Assembly (NCBI GenBank): GCA_009694025.1
Contig: SHVZ01000035.1
Coordinates: 1-34,076, forward strand
From: Alphaproteobacteria bacterium
GTDB taxonomy: Bacteria > Pseudomonadota > Alphaproteobacteria > SHVZ01
Direction of reading: 5' to 3'
DNA: 34,076 nt
Shown here: positions 23,842-34,076 of the stretch, one piece after another
How positions within the stretch are numbered: position 1 is the stretch's first letter
Layout: each line of letters opens with the position of its first letter
The notes under the pieces: generated by a model
Told to the model about the DNA's origin: nothing
What the model saw: only the letters and a program-made list of their open reading frames with translations
Databases searched by the model: none
Made by a program: the position numbers and the translations under genes

Positions 23842-24621
23842 TCAGCGGAAATCGAAGCCCCGCTCCTCGAGCTGCTGGCGGAGCTTGTCGCGGAGCCACG
23901 GGTGGAACTTCTTGTCCATGTCGTGGGTCCAGGAGTCGTCGGTGGTCGGCCGCCCGGTGGCGCGATAGTGGCGGGCGAGGTCGGCGTCGTAGGCGGCGAG
24001 CCGGGATGCCATGTCCCCCTCGGCGCGCTGGGCGCCGTAGCGCTCGTAGTGGACCACGCCGGCATAGTCCATGCGCGGCTTCTGCACCGGCGCGTCGTCC
24101 GGCCAACCGAGGCAGAGGCCGAAGACGCAGTAAACGCGCTCGGGCAGCCCCAAAATCTTTGCCACCGCCGAGGCGTCGTTGCGGACGGCGCCGATCATCA
24201 CGCCGCCGAGGCCGAGGGACCCGGCGGCCAGCGAGGCGCACATGCCGACCAGCGCCGCATCGATGCTGGAAACGAGGCCGGTCTCCATGTTGTTGTCGGC
24301 GACCGTATGGCCGTGCTTCTCCAGCGCGAAGGCGATGCGGGTCAGATCGGCGCAGAAGGCCAGGAACACCGGCGCCTCGGCGACGTGCTTCTGATGGCCG
24401 GTGACTGGCGCCAGGCGCGCCAGGACGTCCCGGTCGCGGACGACGACCACGGAGTAGGACTGGATGTTGGACGAGGACGGCGCGCGGAAGGCGGCCTTGA
24501 GGATCGCCTCGACCATCGCTTCCGGCACCGGGTCCGGCCGGAAGCGCCTGACGCTGACGCGCCTGGACAGGAGAGCGATGGTCTCGCTGCGGAGAGCGGG
24601 AGCGGGCTGCGTATCGGGCAT
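23842..24621 (-). CDS. Nitroreductase-family FMN oxidoreductase
   Basis: 259-residue flavoprotein from the ATG at 24619-24621 (MPDTQPAPALRSETIALLSR). SRRVSVRRFRPDPVP and KAAFRAPSSSNIQSYSVVVV are the FMN-binding motifs. LGLGGVMIGAVRNDASAV and VFGLCLGWPDDAPVQKPRMD complete the fold and define an NfsA-like or FRP-like nitroreductase using NAD(P)H. It is cytoplasmic and probably reduces quinones, nitro compounds or enones. The frame is open 16 codons further upstream, but those residues overlap the previous gene's end and do not match the family. It starts 8 bases after the MetX-like gene stop, so the two share a transcript. Confidence 0.92.
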   Translation of the reverse strand: MPDTQPAPALRSETIALLSRRVSVRRFRPDPVPEAMVEAILKAAFRAPSSSNIQSYSVVVVRDRDVLARLAPVTGHQKHVAEAPVFLAFCADLTRIAFALEKHGHTVADNNMETGLVSSIDAALVGMCASLAAGSLGLGGVMIGAVRNDASAVAKILGLPERVYCVFGLCLGWPDDAPVQKPRMDYAGVVHYERYGAQRAEGDMASRLAAYDADLARHYRATGRPTTDDSWTHDMDKKFHPWLRDKLRQQLEERGFDFR

Positions 24622-24629
24622 GAAGGGCT

Positions 24630-25646
24630 CTACAGGGACGTAAGGAAGGACTTCAGCGCCGGCGCCCATTTCGCCCAGTCGGCGCCGGAGGCGAGATGGC
24701 CGAAGTCGCTGTCGATCTCGTGGTAGCGGGCATCGACGCCGGCGTCCTCCAGCGCGGCCAGGACCCCGGGCGCCAGCGACGGCGGGAACAGCTTGTCGGT
24801 GCGCGACAGCACGAACAGCACGCGGGCCTTGATGTTCGCGAGCGCAGGCGTGACGTCGTAGGTGTCGAGGGCGCGGCCGAGGGCGAGGAGCGAGTGGCCG
24901 TCGAAGGCCTCGGCCCAGGCCCGGGCCTGGCGGGCGATCTCGCCGTCGCGCGCGGCCTTGTCGGGAAAGCGCGGCTTGAGCTCCGCCTCGATGCCGTACC
25001 CTCTGAGCGTCTCCTCGCGGAGCTGGGTCATCGTCTTCAGGATGCCACCGGCCTCGTAGTAGCGGCCGCCGTTCCAGTTGGGGTCGGCGGAGAGCTTGCG
25101 GAGCGTCGCGTCCGGATCGGCCTGGGGCGGCCGCTTCAGGCCGGTCACCACCGGCACCAGGCCGCGCATGAAGCCCGGATAGTCGATGCCCCAGGTGAAG
25201 GCCTGGAAGCCGCCATAGGACGGCCCGACGACGGCGACGAGGCCGCGGACGTCGAGCTGGTCGAGCAGGCGCTTCTGCGCGCCGACGATGTCGGAGAGGG
25301 TGATCTGCGGGAAGTCCGGGCCGTAGGGGCGCCCGGTCGCCGGGTTGGGGCTGCGGGGCGCGGTCGAGCCGAAGGCCGAGCCCAGCATGTTGGAGCTGAC
25401 GACGAAGTACTTTCCGGTGTCGATCGCCTTCCCCGGCCCGACCAGCCCGCTCCAGGCGCCTTCGGAGGCCGCCGCGCCGCCGTCGACGAAGAGGTGGCTC
25501 GACGTATAGCCGTGGGTGACGAGGATGGCGTTCATCCCGTCCGGCGCCAGCGTGCCGTAGGTCACGTAGGCGAGCTCGGCATCCGGGAGCGTCCCGCCCT
25601 GCGTCAGCGGCAGGTCGCCGATCGAGCCGATCTCCGTCGTCGCCAT
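24630..25646 (-). CDS. Alpha/beta hydrolase, homoserine-acetyltransferase-like (MetX fold)
   Basis: The 338-residue alpha/beta hydrolase has the MetX-type opening (DAELAYVTYGTL, NAILVTHGYTSSHLF), the nucleophile elbow GPS143YGGFQAF, aspartate D284 in RTDKLFPP and H317 in DFGHLAS, giving a full catalytic triad. True homoserine acetyltransferases have GGSMGG at the elbow. Here it is GPSYGG, so acyltransferase or esterase activity on another substrate is as likely. The ATG at 25644-25646 (MATTEIG) was chosen because the family fold begins soon after. An open frame reaches 25820 but adds 58 low-complexity residues. It heads a pair with the nitroreductase. Confidence 0.85.
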   Translation of the reverse strand: MATTEIGSIGDLPLTQGGTLPDAELAYVTYGTLAPDGMNAILVTHGYTSSHLFVDGGAAASEGAWSGLVGPGKAIDTGKYFVVSSNMLGSAFGSTAPRSPNPATGRPYGPDFPQITLSDIVGAQKRLLDQLDVRGLVAVVGPSYGGFQAFTWGIDYPGFMRGLVPVVTGLKRPPQADPDATLRKLSADPNWNGGRYYEAGGILKTMTQLREETLRGYGIEAELKPRFPDKAARDGEIARQARAWAEAFDGHSLLALGRALDTYDVTPALANIKARVLFVLSRTDKLFPPSLAPGVLAALEDAGVDARYHEIDSDFGHLASGADWAKWAPALKSFLTSL

Positions 25647-25731
25647 CTGTTCCGGTCGCCCCCTGTGGTGGAATCGAAGCGTATCTGCTGAAATCCTACC
25701 ACGTCCGACGGGAGCGCCCACCCTCTCCCGT

Positions 25732-25745
25732 TTGATCTGGATCAT
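25732..25745 (+). promoter_or_regulatory. FNR/FixK-type box upstream of the P-type ATPase
   Basis: TTGATCTGGATCAT matches the FNR/FixK/Anr consensus TTGAT-N4-ATCAA at 9 of 10 defined positions (the last A is T). It lies 59 bases upstream of the ATPase start codon, a position suited to activation under low oxygen. Such boxes precede cation ATPases and other microaerobic genes in proteobacteria. It also lies 85 bases upstream of the divergent hydrolase start. Binding is inferred. Confidence 0.55.
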
Positions 25746-25804
25746 CGTCCCCGAACCGGCAGGATGGAAGCTATCGTGCATCGCCACGTTTGCCGGAGGT
25801 CGAC

Positions 25805-28345
<2,541 letters not shown>

Positions 28346-28374
28346 TCGGCCGCGGAAGCGATGCCGGCGCGGCG

Positions 28375-30420
28375 TCAGCGTCGGGGAACGGCGATGTCGA
28401 GCCAGCCTTCGGGCGTCACCGTCGCGCGGTCGCCGGAACGGAGCAGCACGGTCGTGGTCGCCGACTCGACGATCGCCGGCCCGTCGATCGCCTGTCCGCG
28501 GGCGAGGCCGTCGAAATCGTGGACCGGCGCCTCGACCCAGTCGCCGAGATGGATGCGCCGCCGGGCGCTCGCCGGCGCCGGCGACCGCTCCGGGAGCGTC
28601 GGCTCCTTCGGCAGGTCCGGAAGCACGCCGATTACCGCGACCCGGGCGTTGACCAGCACCACCTCCTGATCGCGGAGCGCGTAGGTGTAGAGCTCGGTGT
28701 GGCGCTGATGGAAGCGCTCGACGATCTCCGGCATCGGGTCCTCGGCGCTCCAGTCGACGCCGTCGAGCGGCACCGCGACCTCGAAGATCTGCTCGCCATA
28801 GCGCATGTCGGCGGCATAGTGGATGCGGATCGGGCCGTCGAAGGTGGCGGGCAGCCGCGCCCGCCCCTCCGCCGCCATCTCCTCGTACAGCGCCTTGAGC
28901 GCGGCCGTGCTGAGCCGCCGGGTGTCGCCGATATGGGTGCGGGCGACCTCGTAGCGAAGGTCGGTCGCGAGCATGCCCCAGGCCGAGAGGACCGCGGCGA
29001 TCCTCGGCACGATCACCCGCGTGAGGTCGAGCTGGCGCGCCACGTCGGTCGCATGCAATCCGGCGGCGCCACCGAACGACAGCAGCGCGAAACGCCGTGG
29101 ATCGACGCCGCGGCGCACCGACACCAACCGGAGGCCTTCGGCCATGTTGGTGTTGACGACCCGGTGCACGCCGGCGGCGGCGGCGACGCGGTCGACCTTG
29201 AGATCCTTCGCCAGGCGGTCGAGGGCGGCTTCTGCTGCGCCCGAATCCAGCTTGCTGCGGCCGCCGAGGAAATTGCCGGCGTCGAGATAACCCAGCACCA
29301 GGTTGGCGTCGGTCACCGTGGCGGCGAGCCCACCCTGGCCGTAGCACGCCGGCCCGGGCTCGGCGCCGGCGCTTTCCGGCCCGACATAGAGGAGTCCGCC
29401 GGCATCGACGCGGCCGATCGAGCCACCGCCGGCGCCCAGGCTGACGATGTCCAGGCTGTTGAGCGCGACGCGCTGGCCGCCGACGCTGCGGTCGGGCGCC
29501 AGCGACGGCTCGCCGTTGACGATGAGCGAGATGTCGGTCGAGGTTCCGCCCATGTCGAAGGGGATGAGATTCTCGGTGCCTATCAGGCTGGACGCGTAGC
29601 GGCTGCCGGCGACGCCGCCAGCGGGGCCGGAGAGGACCGAGCCGGCGGCGAGGCGCACCGCCTCGTCGATCGGCGTGACGCCGCCGTGGGACTGGATGAT
29701 CAGGACCGGCCCCGAATAGCCTGCGTCCTTCAGGCGCTTCTCCAGCCGCTTCAGGTAGCTGGACAGGATCGGGCCGACATAGGCGTTGATCACGGTGGTC
29801 GAGACCCGCTGGAACTCCTTGATCTGCGGGAAGACGTCGGAGGAGAGCGAGACATAGGCCGACCGCATCGCCTTCTTCACCGCCTTGCCGGTCGTCCGCT
29901 CGTGGCGCGGATCGCGATAGGCGTGCAGGTAGCAGACCGCGACCGAGTCGACGCCCTGCTTCTTCAGGATCGCGATGGCACGGTCGAGGGAGCGGCGGTC
30001 GAGGGCGAGGCCGACCTTGCCATCGGCGCGCATCCGCTCTTTGACCCCGAGCCGGCGGGCGCGGGGCACCAGAGGCTCCGGCGCCGGCATGCGGAGATTG
30101 TAGCGGTCGTCCTTGAGGCCCTCGCGCATCTCGATGACGTCGCGGTGGCCGTCGGTGGTGAGGAGACCGACCTTGGCGCCCTTGCGCTCGAGCAGCGCGT
30201 TGGTCGCGACCGTGGTGCCGTGGACGATGCGGTCGGTTTGCTGGAGCAAGCCCGGGAGATCGGTCGACAGCATCTCGGCGAGCCGCACGAGCCCGTCGAT
30301 CACGCCGATCGACGGATCGGCCGGGGTCGAGGCCGCCTTGGCGAGGGTGGAGCGGCCGGCCTCATCGACCGCGACAAGGTCGGTGAAGGTGCCGCCGACG
30401 TCGACGCCGATTCGGATCAT
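28375..30420 (-). CDS. hyuA: Hydantoinase/oxoprolinase, HyuA subunit (ATP-dependent)
   Basis: 681-residue protein with the HyuA N-terminal ATPase-like domain (MIRIGVDVGGTFTDLVAVDE), the acetate-kinase-like fold motifs IVHGTTVATNALLE and FDMGGTSTDISLIVNG, and the glycine-rich SLGAGGGSIGRVDAGG. With HyuB it forms an ATP-dependent hydrolase of hydantoins, 5-oxoproline or N-methylhydantoin-type rings, or related acetone/acetophenone carboxylase-type activities. The ATG overlaps the hyuB stop (ATGA), so hyuB and hyuA are translated together. The full length is present. The exact ring substrate is unknown. Confidence 0.92.
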   Translation of the reverse strand: MIRIGVDVGGTFTDLVAVDEAGRSTLAKAASTPADPSIGVIDGLVRLAEMLSTDLPGLLQQTDRIVHGTTVATNALLERKGAKVGLLTTDGHRDVIEMREGLKDDRYNLRMPAPEPLVPRARRLGVKERMRADGKVGLALDRRSLDRAIAILKKQGVDSVAVCYLHAYRDPRHERTTGKAVKKAMRSAYVSLSSDVFPQIKEFQRVSTTVINAYVGPILSSYLKRLEKRLKDAGYSGPVLIIQSHGGVTPIDEAVRLAAGSVLSGPAGGVAGSRYASSLIGTENLIPFDMGGTSTDISLIVNGEPSLAPDRSVGGQRVALNSLDIVSLGAGGGSIGRVDAGGLLYVGPESAGAEPGPACYGQGGLAATVTDANLVLGYLDAGNFLGGRSKLDSGAAEAALDRLAKDLKVDRVAAAAGVHRVVNTNMAEGLRLVSVRRGVDPRRFALLSFGGAAGLHATDVARQLDLTRVIVPRIAAVLSAWGMLATDLRYEVARTHIGDTRRLSTAALKALYEEMAAEGRARLPATFDGPIRIHYAADMRYGEQIFEVAVPLDGVDWSAEDPMPEIVERFHQRHTELYTYALRDQEVVLVNARVAVIGVLPDLPKEPTLPERSPAPASARRRIHLGDWVEAPVHDFDGLARGQAIDGPAIVESATTTVLLRSGDRATVTPEGWLDIAVPRR

Positions 30421-32159
30421 GGCCGGCGCCGCCCCTTGGCGGTGCGCTTCGGCGCGCGTGCCGGTTTGCGCTTACCGGCCTTCTTCCTGGGTGCGGGCTT
30501 CGCCGCCGCCGGCCGCGTGGTGAAGCCGTTCCGGGCATCGCTGGTCCGGGCCTCTTTCGCCCGGGCCTTCCCCGGTCCCCAGCCGCCGCCGCCGCCGGAG
30601 AGGATGTGGAAGACGTCGCCTGGGCGGATCTCGATGCCGACCTCCTTGGTCTTGATCGCCCGGTCGGGACGACGGCGGGACCGCAGCACGTAGCGGTGCG
30701 GCAGGCCGTCCTTGCCGCCGAGCATGCCGCAGGCGCCGTACTTGACGCCGTCGCCGGCGGTGTTGCCGAGCGCCGGCTCATCGATCTCCATCACCAGCTC
30801 GAGCGTGCAACCGGGCCCGCCGCGATAGGTGCCGTCGCCGCCGGAGTCCGCCCTGAACTCGTGCCGGCGGAAGAACAGCGGGAAGCGGACCTCCGTCACC
30901 TCCAGGCTGCCGAACTTGATGCCGCCTGCGGCCTGCCACTCGCCGCCGCCGGGCCAGCCGTCACCGGCCGAGGAGCCGCCGCCGCCCGGCCGTGCCTGAA
31001 ACAGGTGCCAGATGAACGGCCGCCCGAGGCGCGGATCGACACCCTGGATGGCGATGCGGAAGCGGCGGCCCCAGCCAGCCATGGCGCGCTCCGGGCAAGC
31101 CGGCGCCAGCGCCTTGATGATCGCCTCCATGATCTCCTGCGCGCAGTGGTTGGTCGCCAGCGTCACCGGTGCGCCGGGATTGGCCCAGACCACGGTGCCT
31201 GGCTCGGCCAGCACCGTCAGCGGCCGGAACGTCCCGTCGTTCTTCGGCGTGTGTGGGTCGATCAGATAGGCCAGCGCCATCGCCACCGCCGAGCGCATGT
31301 TCGGATACGAGGAGTTGATGAAGCCCACGACCTGCCGGTGGGAGTCCGTCAGGTCGATGGTGAGGTCGCTGCCCTTCTTGGTGACCGTGGCGCGGATGTG
31401 GACGTCCTTATACTTGTGGCCGTCGTCGTCGAGGATCGCCTCGCCCTTGTAGACGCCGTCCTTCCAGCCGGCGATGACCGCGCGGGTCTGGCGCTCGGCC
31501 GAGTCGAGGATGGTCTCGATCGCCGCATGCGCCATCTCGGAGCCGAATTCTTCGATCAGCGCCAGCAGGCGCCGCTCGCCGATGCGGGCCGAGCCGATCA
31601 TCGCCGCGAGGTCGCCGCGGAAGTCGCGCGGGTGGCGGACGTTGGTGACGATCATCTCGTAGACGTCGCGGCGGAGCTCGCCCTTGTCGTAGAGCCGGAG
31701 CGGCGTGATGCGGAGCCCCTCCTGCCAGATTTCGGTCGCCGCCGCGTTGTAGGCGCCGTGGGTGGCGCCGCCGATGTCGCTCTGGTGCGAGCGGTTGATC
31801 GACCAGAAGGTCGGCTTGCCGTTCTCGAACACCGGCACGAAGGCGGTCAGGTCCGGCAGGTGGTTGCCGCCGTGATAGGGATCGTTGAGGAGGAAGACGT
31901 CGCCAGGATGGACATCGTCCTTGAAGAACTCGGTGACCGAGCGGGCCGCCCACGGGAGCGCGCCGACATGAATCGGCACGTGCTCGGCCTGGGCGATCAG
32001 GCGGCCTTCGGGATCGCAGATGCCGGTCGAGAAGTCGCGGCTCGAATTGAGGATCTGGGAATACGAGGTCCGGAGCATCGCCTCGCCCATCTCCTCGACG
32101 ATGGCGAAGAGCCGGTGCTGGACGACGGACGCCACGATCGGGTCGCAGGCAACGGTCAC
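30417..32159 (-). CDS. hyuB: Hydantoinase/oxoprolinase, HyuB subunit
   Basis: 580-residue HyuB (hydantoinase B domain) with ILNSSRDFSTGICDPEGRLI, DVFLLNDPYHGGNHLPDLTA, VPVFENGKPTFWSINRSHQS and DIGGATHGAY, all typical of the catalytic metal-binding half. The start is GTG (32157-32159), 6 bases after AGGAGGAACC. A basic tail of about 35 residues, rich in K, R and P (after NGFTTRPAA), extends past the usual end and may be a disordered extension. The gene lies 173 bases downstream of the family 5 binding-protein gene on the same strand, suggesting a transporter-fed catabolic unit. Confidence 0.92.
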   Translation of the reverse strand: MTVACDPIVASVVQHRLFAIVEEMGEAMLRTSYSQILNSSRDFSTGICDPEGRLIAQAEHVPIHVGALPWAARSVTEFFKDDVHPGDVFLLNDPYHGGNHLPDLTAFVPVFENGKPTFWSINRSHQSDIGGATHGAYNAAATEIWQEGLRITPLRLYDKGELRRDVYEMIVTNVRHPRDFRGDLAAMIGSARIGERRLLALIEEFGSEMAHAAIETILDSAERQTRAVIAGWKDGVYKGEAILDDDGHKYKDVHIRATVTKKGSDLTIDLTDSHRQVVGFINSSYPNMRSAVAMALAYLIDPHTPKNDGTFRPLTVLAEPGTVVWANPGAPVTLATNHCAQEIMEAIIKALAPACPERAMAGWGRRFRIAIQGVDPRLGRPFIWHLFQARPGGGGSSAGDGWPGGGEWQAAGGIKFGSLEVTEVRFPLFFRRHEFRADSGGDGTYRGGPGCTLELVMEIDEPALGNTAGDGVKYGACGMLGGKDGLPHRYVLRSRRRPDRAIKTKEVGIEIRPGDVFHILSGGGGGWGPGKARAKEARTSDARNGFTTRPAAAKPAPRKKAGKRKPARAPKRTAKGRRRP

Positions 32160-32294
32160 GGTTCCTCCTGGAGAGTGCAGTCGGCGGCGATGTCGCTATC
32201 GGGCCCGACCGCAAGGGCGGCGGCGGGGCTGGCAGAACCCCGAGCCCTCATTAGGTGCGAAATCGGCAGCGGTGACAAGTTGCCGGCTGCCGCT

Positions 32295-32315
32295 CCCCGG
32301 CGATCATCGCCGGGG
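32295..32315 (-). repeat. Intercistronic stem-loop after the binding-protein gene
   Basis: CCCCGGCG (32295-32302) and CGCCGGGG (32308-32315) form an 8-bp GC stem with a 5-nt loop, 17 bases past the binding-protein stop. No T run follows on the minus strand, so it is not a convincing terminator. Such stems often protect the 3' end of an abundant binding-protein mRNA from decay. Confidence 0.4.
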
Positions 32316-32332
32316 GAGGACGGCCGGAGCGC

Positions 32333-33919
32333 TTACTTCTTCGTCGCGTTCCACCAGACGACCTTGAAGTTGTCCAAGACGCCGTCGACGGTGTTCCGCC
32401 AGCCGGCCTTCTGGAAGAACATACCCAGGGGCACATAGGGGACGGTCTCGTAGAAGCGTTTCTGGAACTCCTCCGCGTGCCTCTTCCGTTCGCTCATGTC
32501 GGAGATCGCGACGAACTTGAGCCGCATGGCTTCGAGCTGCTCGTCGCAAGGCCATCCGAACCAGTTCTTGCCGTCACAATGCGTCGGCAGAATGCTGGCA
32601 GTCAAGGGATCGGTGCGATCCTGGGTGGGCCCCTGGGTCGGGAAGACATGCCAGCCCGCCCGGTTGACCTTGGGATCGTCCTTGAGCGTTCGGCGCTGCA
32701 CGAGCGTGCCGAAGTCCATGTTCTGCAGGTCGACGTTGACGCCGATCTGCTTCAACTGCTGCGCCGTCAAGGTGATCACCGCCGACAGGGATTGGTTCTC
32801 CGACGGGTTCAGCAGCACGAACGGATCGCCGGTGTAGCCGGACTCCTTGAGGAGCTGCTTCGCCTTCTCGATGTTGCCCGGGCCCGGCCGGGCGAAGCTG
32901 TCGGTTCCCGCGGCGGTCTCGAGCGGATAGCCGCAGGCGAAAACCGCCCAGCACGGTTTCTCCAGGCTCGGATTGCCGACGATGGCGGCGAGCGTATCTT
33001 GCTGGTTCATGGCATGAAGCAGCGCCAGCCGGAATTTCTGGTTGTTCGTCGGCGGCACCAGATGGTTCAGGCGCAGGAGCGGATTGAAACCGCCGCGATT
33101 GACCACCTTGGTGACCATGTTCCGTTCCTTCTCCACCACCGGGACAAGGTGCGCGGGAATGTATTCGTAGAAGTCGACCTCGCCCCGTATCAGCGCCTGG
33201 ACCGCGGTCGCCGTGTCGGAGATGTAGGTCACCTCGACGCCATCGACATGGACGGTCTTGCCCCCGGAGTATCCGTCGGCCTTCTCCGCTCGCGGCACAT
33301 AGTCCGGATTCTTGCGGTAGGACCACTTGTTGCCGGGAACCCATTTCGCCCGCTCGAAGATGAACGGGCCGGAACCGATGGAGTCGGTGACCTGCTCGCC
33401 GGGGTCCGTCACCGCGTCCTTCTCGCGCATGATGTGCACGACGGTAGGCGCGCCCAGCATCTCGATGACCGGGCCGAATTTCTCCTTGAGCCTGATCTCG
33501 AAGGTGCGGGCGTCGATCGCCACGATCTCGGCCGTCCGCGCCATCAGGTTCTGTCCGGGGCCGTAGCGCACACCCCATCGCTTGATCGACGGGATGACGT
33601 CCTTGGTCGTGATCGGCGTGCCGTCGTGGAACTTGAGGCCGGTCCTGAGCACGAACGTCCAGGTCAGGCCGTCGGGGCTGGTCTTCCAGCTCTCGACCAT
33701 CTGCGGCCGCGCGATGCCGGTCGAGTCCTGGGCGAACAGGTTGTCGTAGACGAGGTATGCATGCCCGGCGGTGATGTGGGCGCTGGTCCAGATGGGATCG
33801 ACCGAGACCAGGTCGGCCTCAGCCGCCTGCTTGATGATGTTCTGCGCCTGTGCGCTCGAAGCGGCAAAGGCCGCCAGCAGCAGGGATACCGCAGCCAAGT
33901 GGAATACCCGACGAAGCAT
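32333..33919 (-). CDS. ABC transporter substrate-binding protein, family 5 (second paralogue)
   Basis: 528-residue binding protein with a signal peptide (MLRRVFHLAAVSLLLAAFAA, cleavage near the AQAQ). It has the family 5 fold blocks TWTFVLRTGLKFHDGTPITT, GVEVTYISDTATAVQALIRG and VNRGGFNPLLRLNHLVPP, and ends NFKVVWWNATKK. The ATG at 33917-33919 follows GGGAGG with a 5-base spacer. It lies upstream of hyuBA on the same strand and probably supplies their substrate through permeases encoded elsewhere. It resembles the 21271-22854 protein in overall layout and in NWFGWPCD, so the two are paralogues with different ligands. Confidence 0.93.
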   Translation of the reverse strand: MLRRVFHLAAVSLLLAAFAASSAQAQNIIKQAAEADLVSVDPIWTSAHITAGHAYLVYDNLFAQDSTGIARPQMVESWKTSPDGLTWTFVLRTGLKFHDGTPITTKDVIPSIKRWGVRYGPGQNLMARTAEIVAIDARTFEIRLKEKFGPVIEMLGAPTVVHIMREKDAVTDPGEQVTDSIGSGPFIFERAKWVPGNKWSYRKNPDYVPRAEKADGYSGGKTVHVDGVEVTYISDTATAVQALIRGEVDFYEYIPAHLVPVVEKERNMVTKVVNRGGFNPLLRLNHLVPPTNNQKFRLALLHAMNQQDTLAAIVGNPSLEKPCWAVFACGYPLETAAGTDSFARPGPGNIEKAKQLLKESGYTGDPFVLLNPSENQSLSAVITLTAQQLKQIGVNVDLQNMDFGTLVQRRTLKDDPKVNRAGWHVFPTQGPTQDRTDPLTASILPTHCDGKNWFGWPCDEQLEAMRLKFVAISDMSERKRHAEEFQKRFYETVPYVPLGMFFQKAGWRNTVDGVLDNFKVVWWNATKK

Positions 33920-33947
33920 GTGAGCCTCCCTAGTACCCGCTATGCCT

Positions 33948-33965
33948 GAAGCGTGAGTCGTGATT
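33948..33965. repeat. Imperfect palindrome beside the IS630 start, possible element end
   Basis: The sequence around 33952-33965 reads TGAGTCGTGATTCA, which is nearly self-complementary. It lies 9 bases upstream of the transposase ATG, within the region where an IS630 terminal repeat would be expected. It might equally be an operator between the divergent genes. Weak evidence. Confidence 0.25.
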
Positions 33966-33974
33966 CAAGGGGGC

Positions 33975-34076
33975 ATGGCGAGAGGCATCCCTGAAGCGAC
34001 CCCGATCATACTGAAGGAAGATGAGCGTGCCCGGCTCGAAGGGTTGGCGCGCTCGACGAAGACGGAGCACCGGTTG
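33975..34076 (+). CDS. IS630-family transposase, N-terminal fragment (runs off the right edge)
   Basis: From the ATG at 33975 the plus strand is open for 34 codons to the window edge. It reads MARGIPEATPIILKEDERAR, followed by LEGLARSTKTEHRL. This is the opening of IS630-type transposases (helix-turn-helix N-terminus with a leading LxxxERAxLExLAR pattern). The DDE catalytic part is outside the window. It is transcribed away from the divergent binding-protein gene, whose start lies 55 bases away. The exact element end is not clear, though TA dinucleotides at 33931-33932 and 33942-33943 are candidate insertion sites. Confidence 0.75.
   Translation, partial: MARGIPEATPIILKEDERARLEGLARSTKTEHRL

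Noticed and set aside
32295-32315. Intrinsic terminator between the second binding-protein gene and hyuB
   Set aside because: The stem is good but no T run follows it on the transcribed strand, so it was listed as a stem-loop instead.

Overview
The window looks like chromosomal DNA of a high-GC alphaproteobacterium, probably a free-living Rhodospirillales- or Rhizobiales-like heterotroph. The basis is the strong GC bias, the protein families present, a perfect full CtrA-type box (TTAA-N7-TTAAC) and an FNR/FixK-type box. No rRNA, tRNA, CRISPR array or phage genes were seen. Each edge carries the start of a transposase gene that runs out of the window: IS1380 family on the left and IS630 family on the right. 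No intergenic stretch exceeds 300 bases.

Layout. (1) 1-1726: IS1380 transposase fragment, a 59-residue basic protein, a cold-shock protein and greB. (2) 1723-5749: the glycerol block. glpK overlaps greB by ATGA. glpD is divergent and is followed directly by a D-erythronate-dehydrogenase-like gene. (3) 5819-7685: a selenoprotein gene of the GrdB/PrdB family, read through an in-frame TGA at 6278-6280, followed by an AhpD-like CxxC protein. (4) 7720-9681: a secreted small protein and an orphan membrane histidine kinase, with a perfect CtrA box upstream. (5) 9830-13158: a sugar-acid or hydroxyacid cassette, with a UxaA-family dehydratase and a D-2-hydroxyacid dehydrogenase divergent from a BDH2-like SDR. 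(6) 13283-17494: a lipoprotein, an AsmA-family protein, a DMT exporter and a MarR regulator. (7) 17463-21087: a TetR-controlled ABC exporter operon (TetR, HlyD-type lipoprotein, ATPase, ABC-2 permease) with a perfect 12-bp-arm operator at the TetR start codon. (8) 21271-24621 plus 24630-25646: a family 5 substrate-binding protein, a strong intrinsic terminator, a beta-hydroxyacid dehydrogenase, a nitroreductase and a MetX-like hydrolase. (9) 25732-28345: a P-type cation ATPase behind an FNR/FixK-type box. (10) 28375-33919: hyuA, hyuB and a second family 5 binding protein.

How the genes work together. Most of the window is scavenging metabolism: glycerol, sugar acids, hydantoin or oxoproline-like compounds, and peptide- or opine-like ligands caught by two binding proteins that have no local permeases. 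The clearest hidden feature is the selenoprotein. Conventional gene calling splits it in two at the UGA, but the frame stays open across it, gives a UxxC redox motif (U154-P-F-C157), and a 17-nt hairpin starts 11 nt downstream, as expected of a bacterial SECIS. A second oddity is that the AsmA gene and the first binding protein both appear to start at ATA, each behind a good Shine-Dalgarno sequence and each completing a proper signal or anchor segment that no ATG, GTG or TTG start provides.
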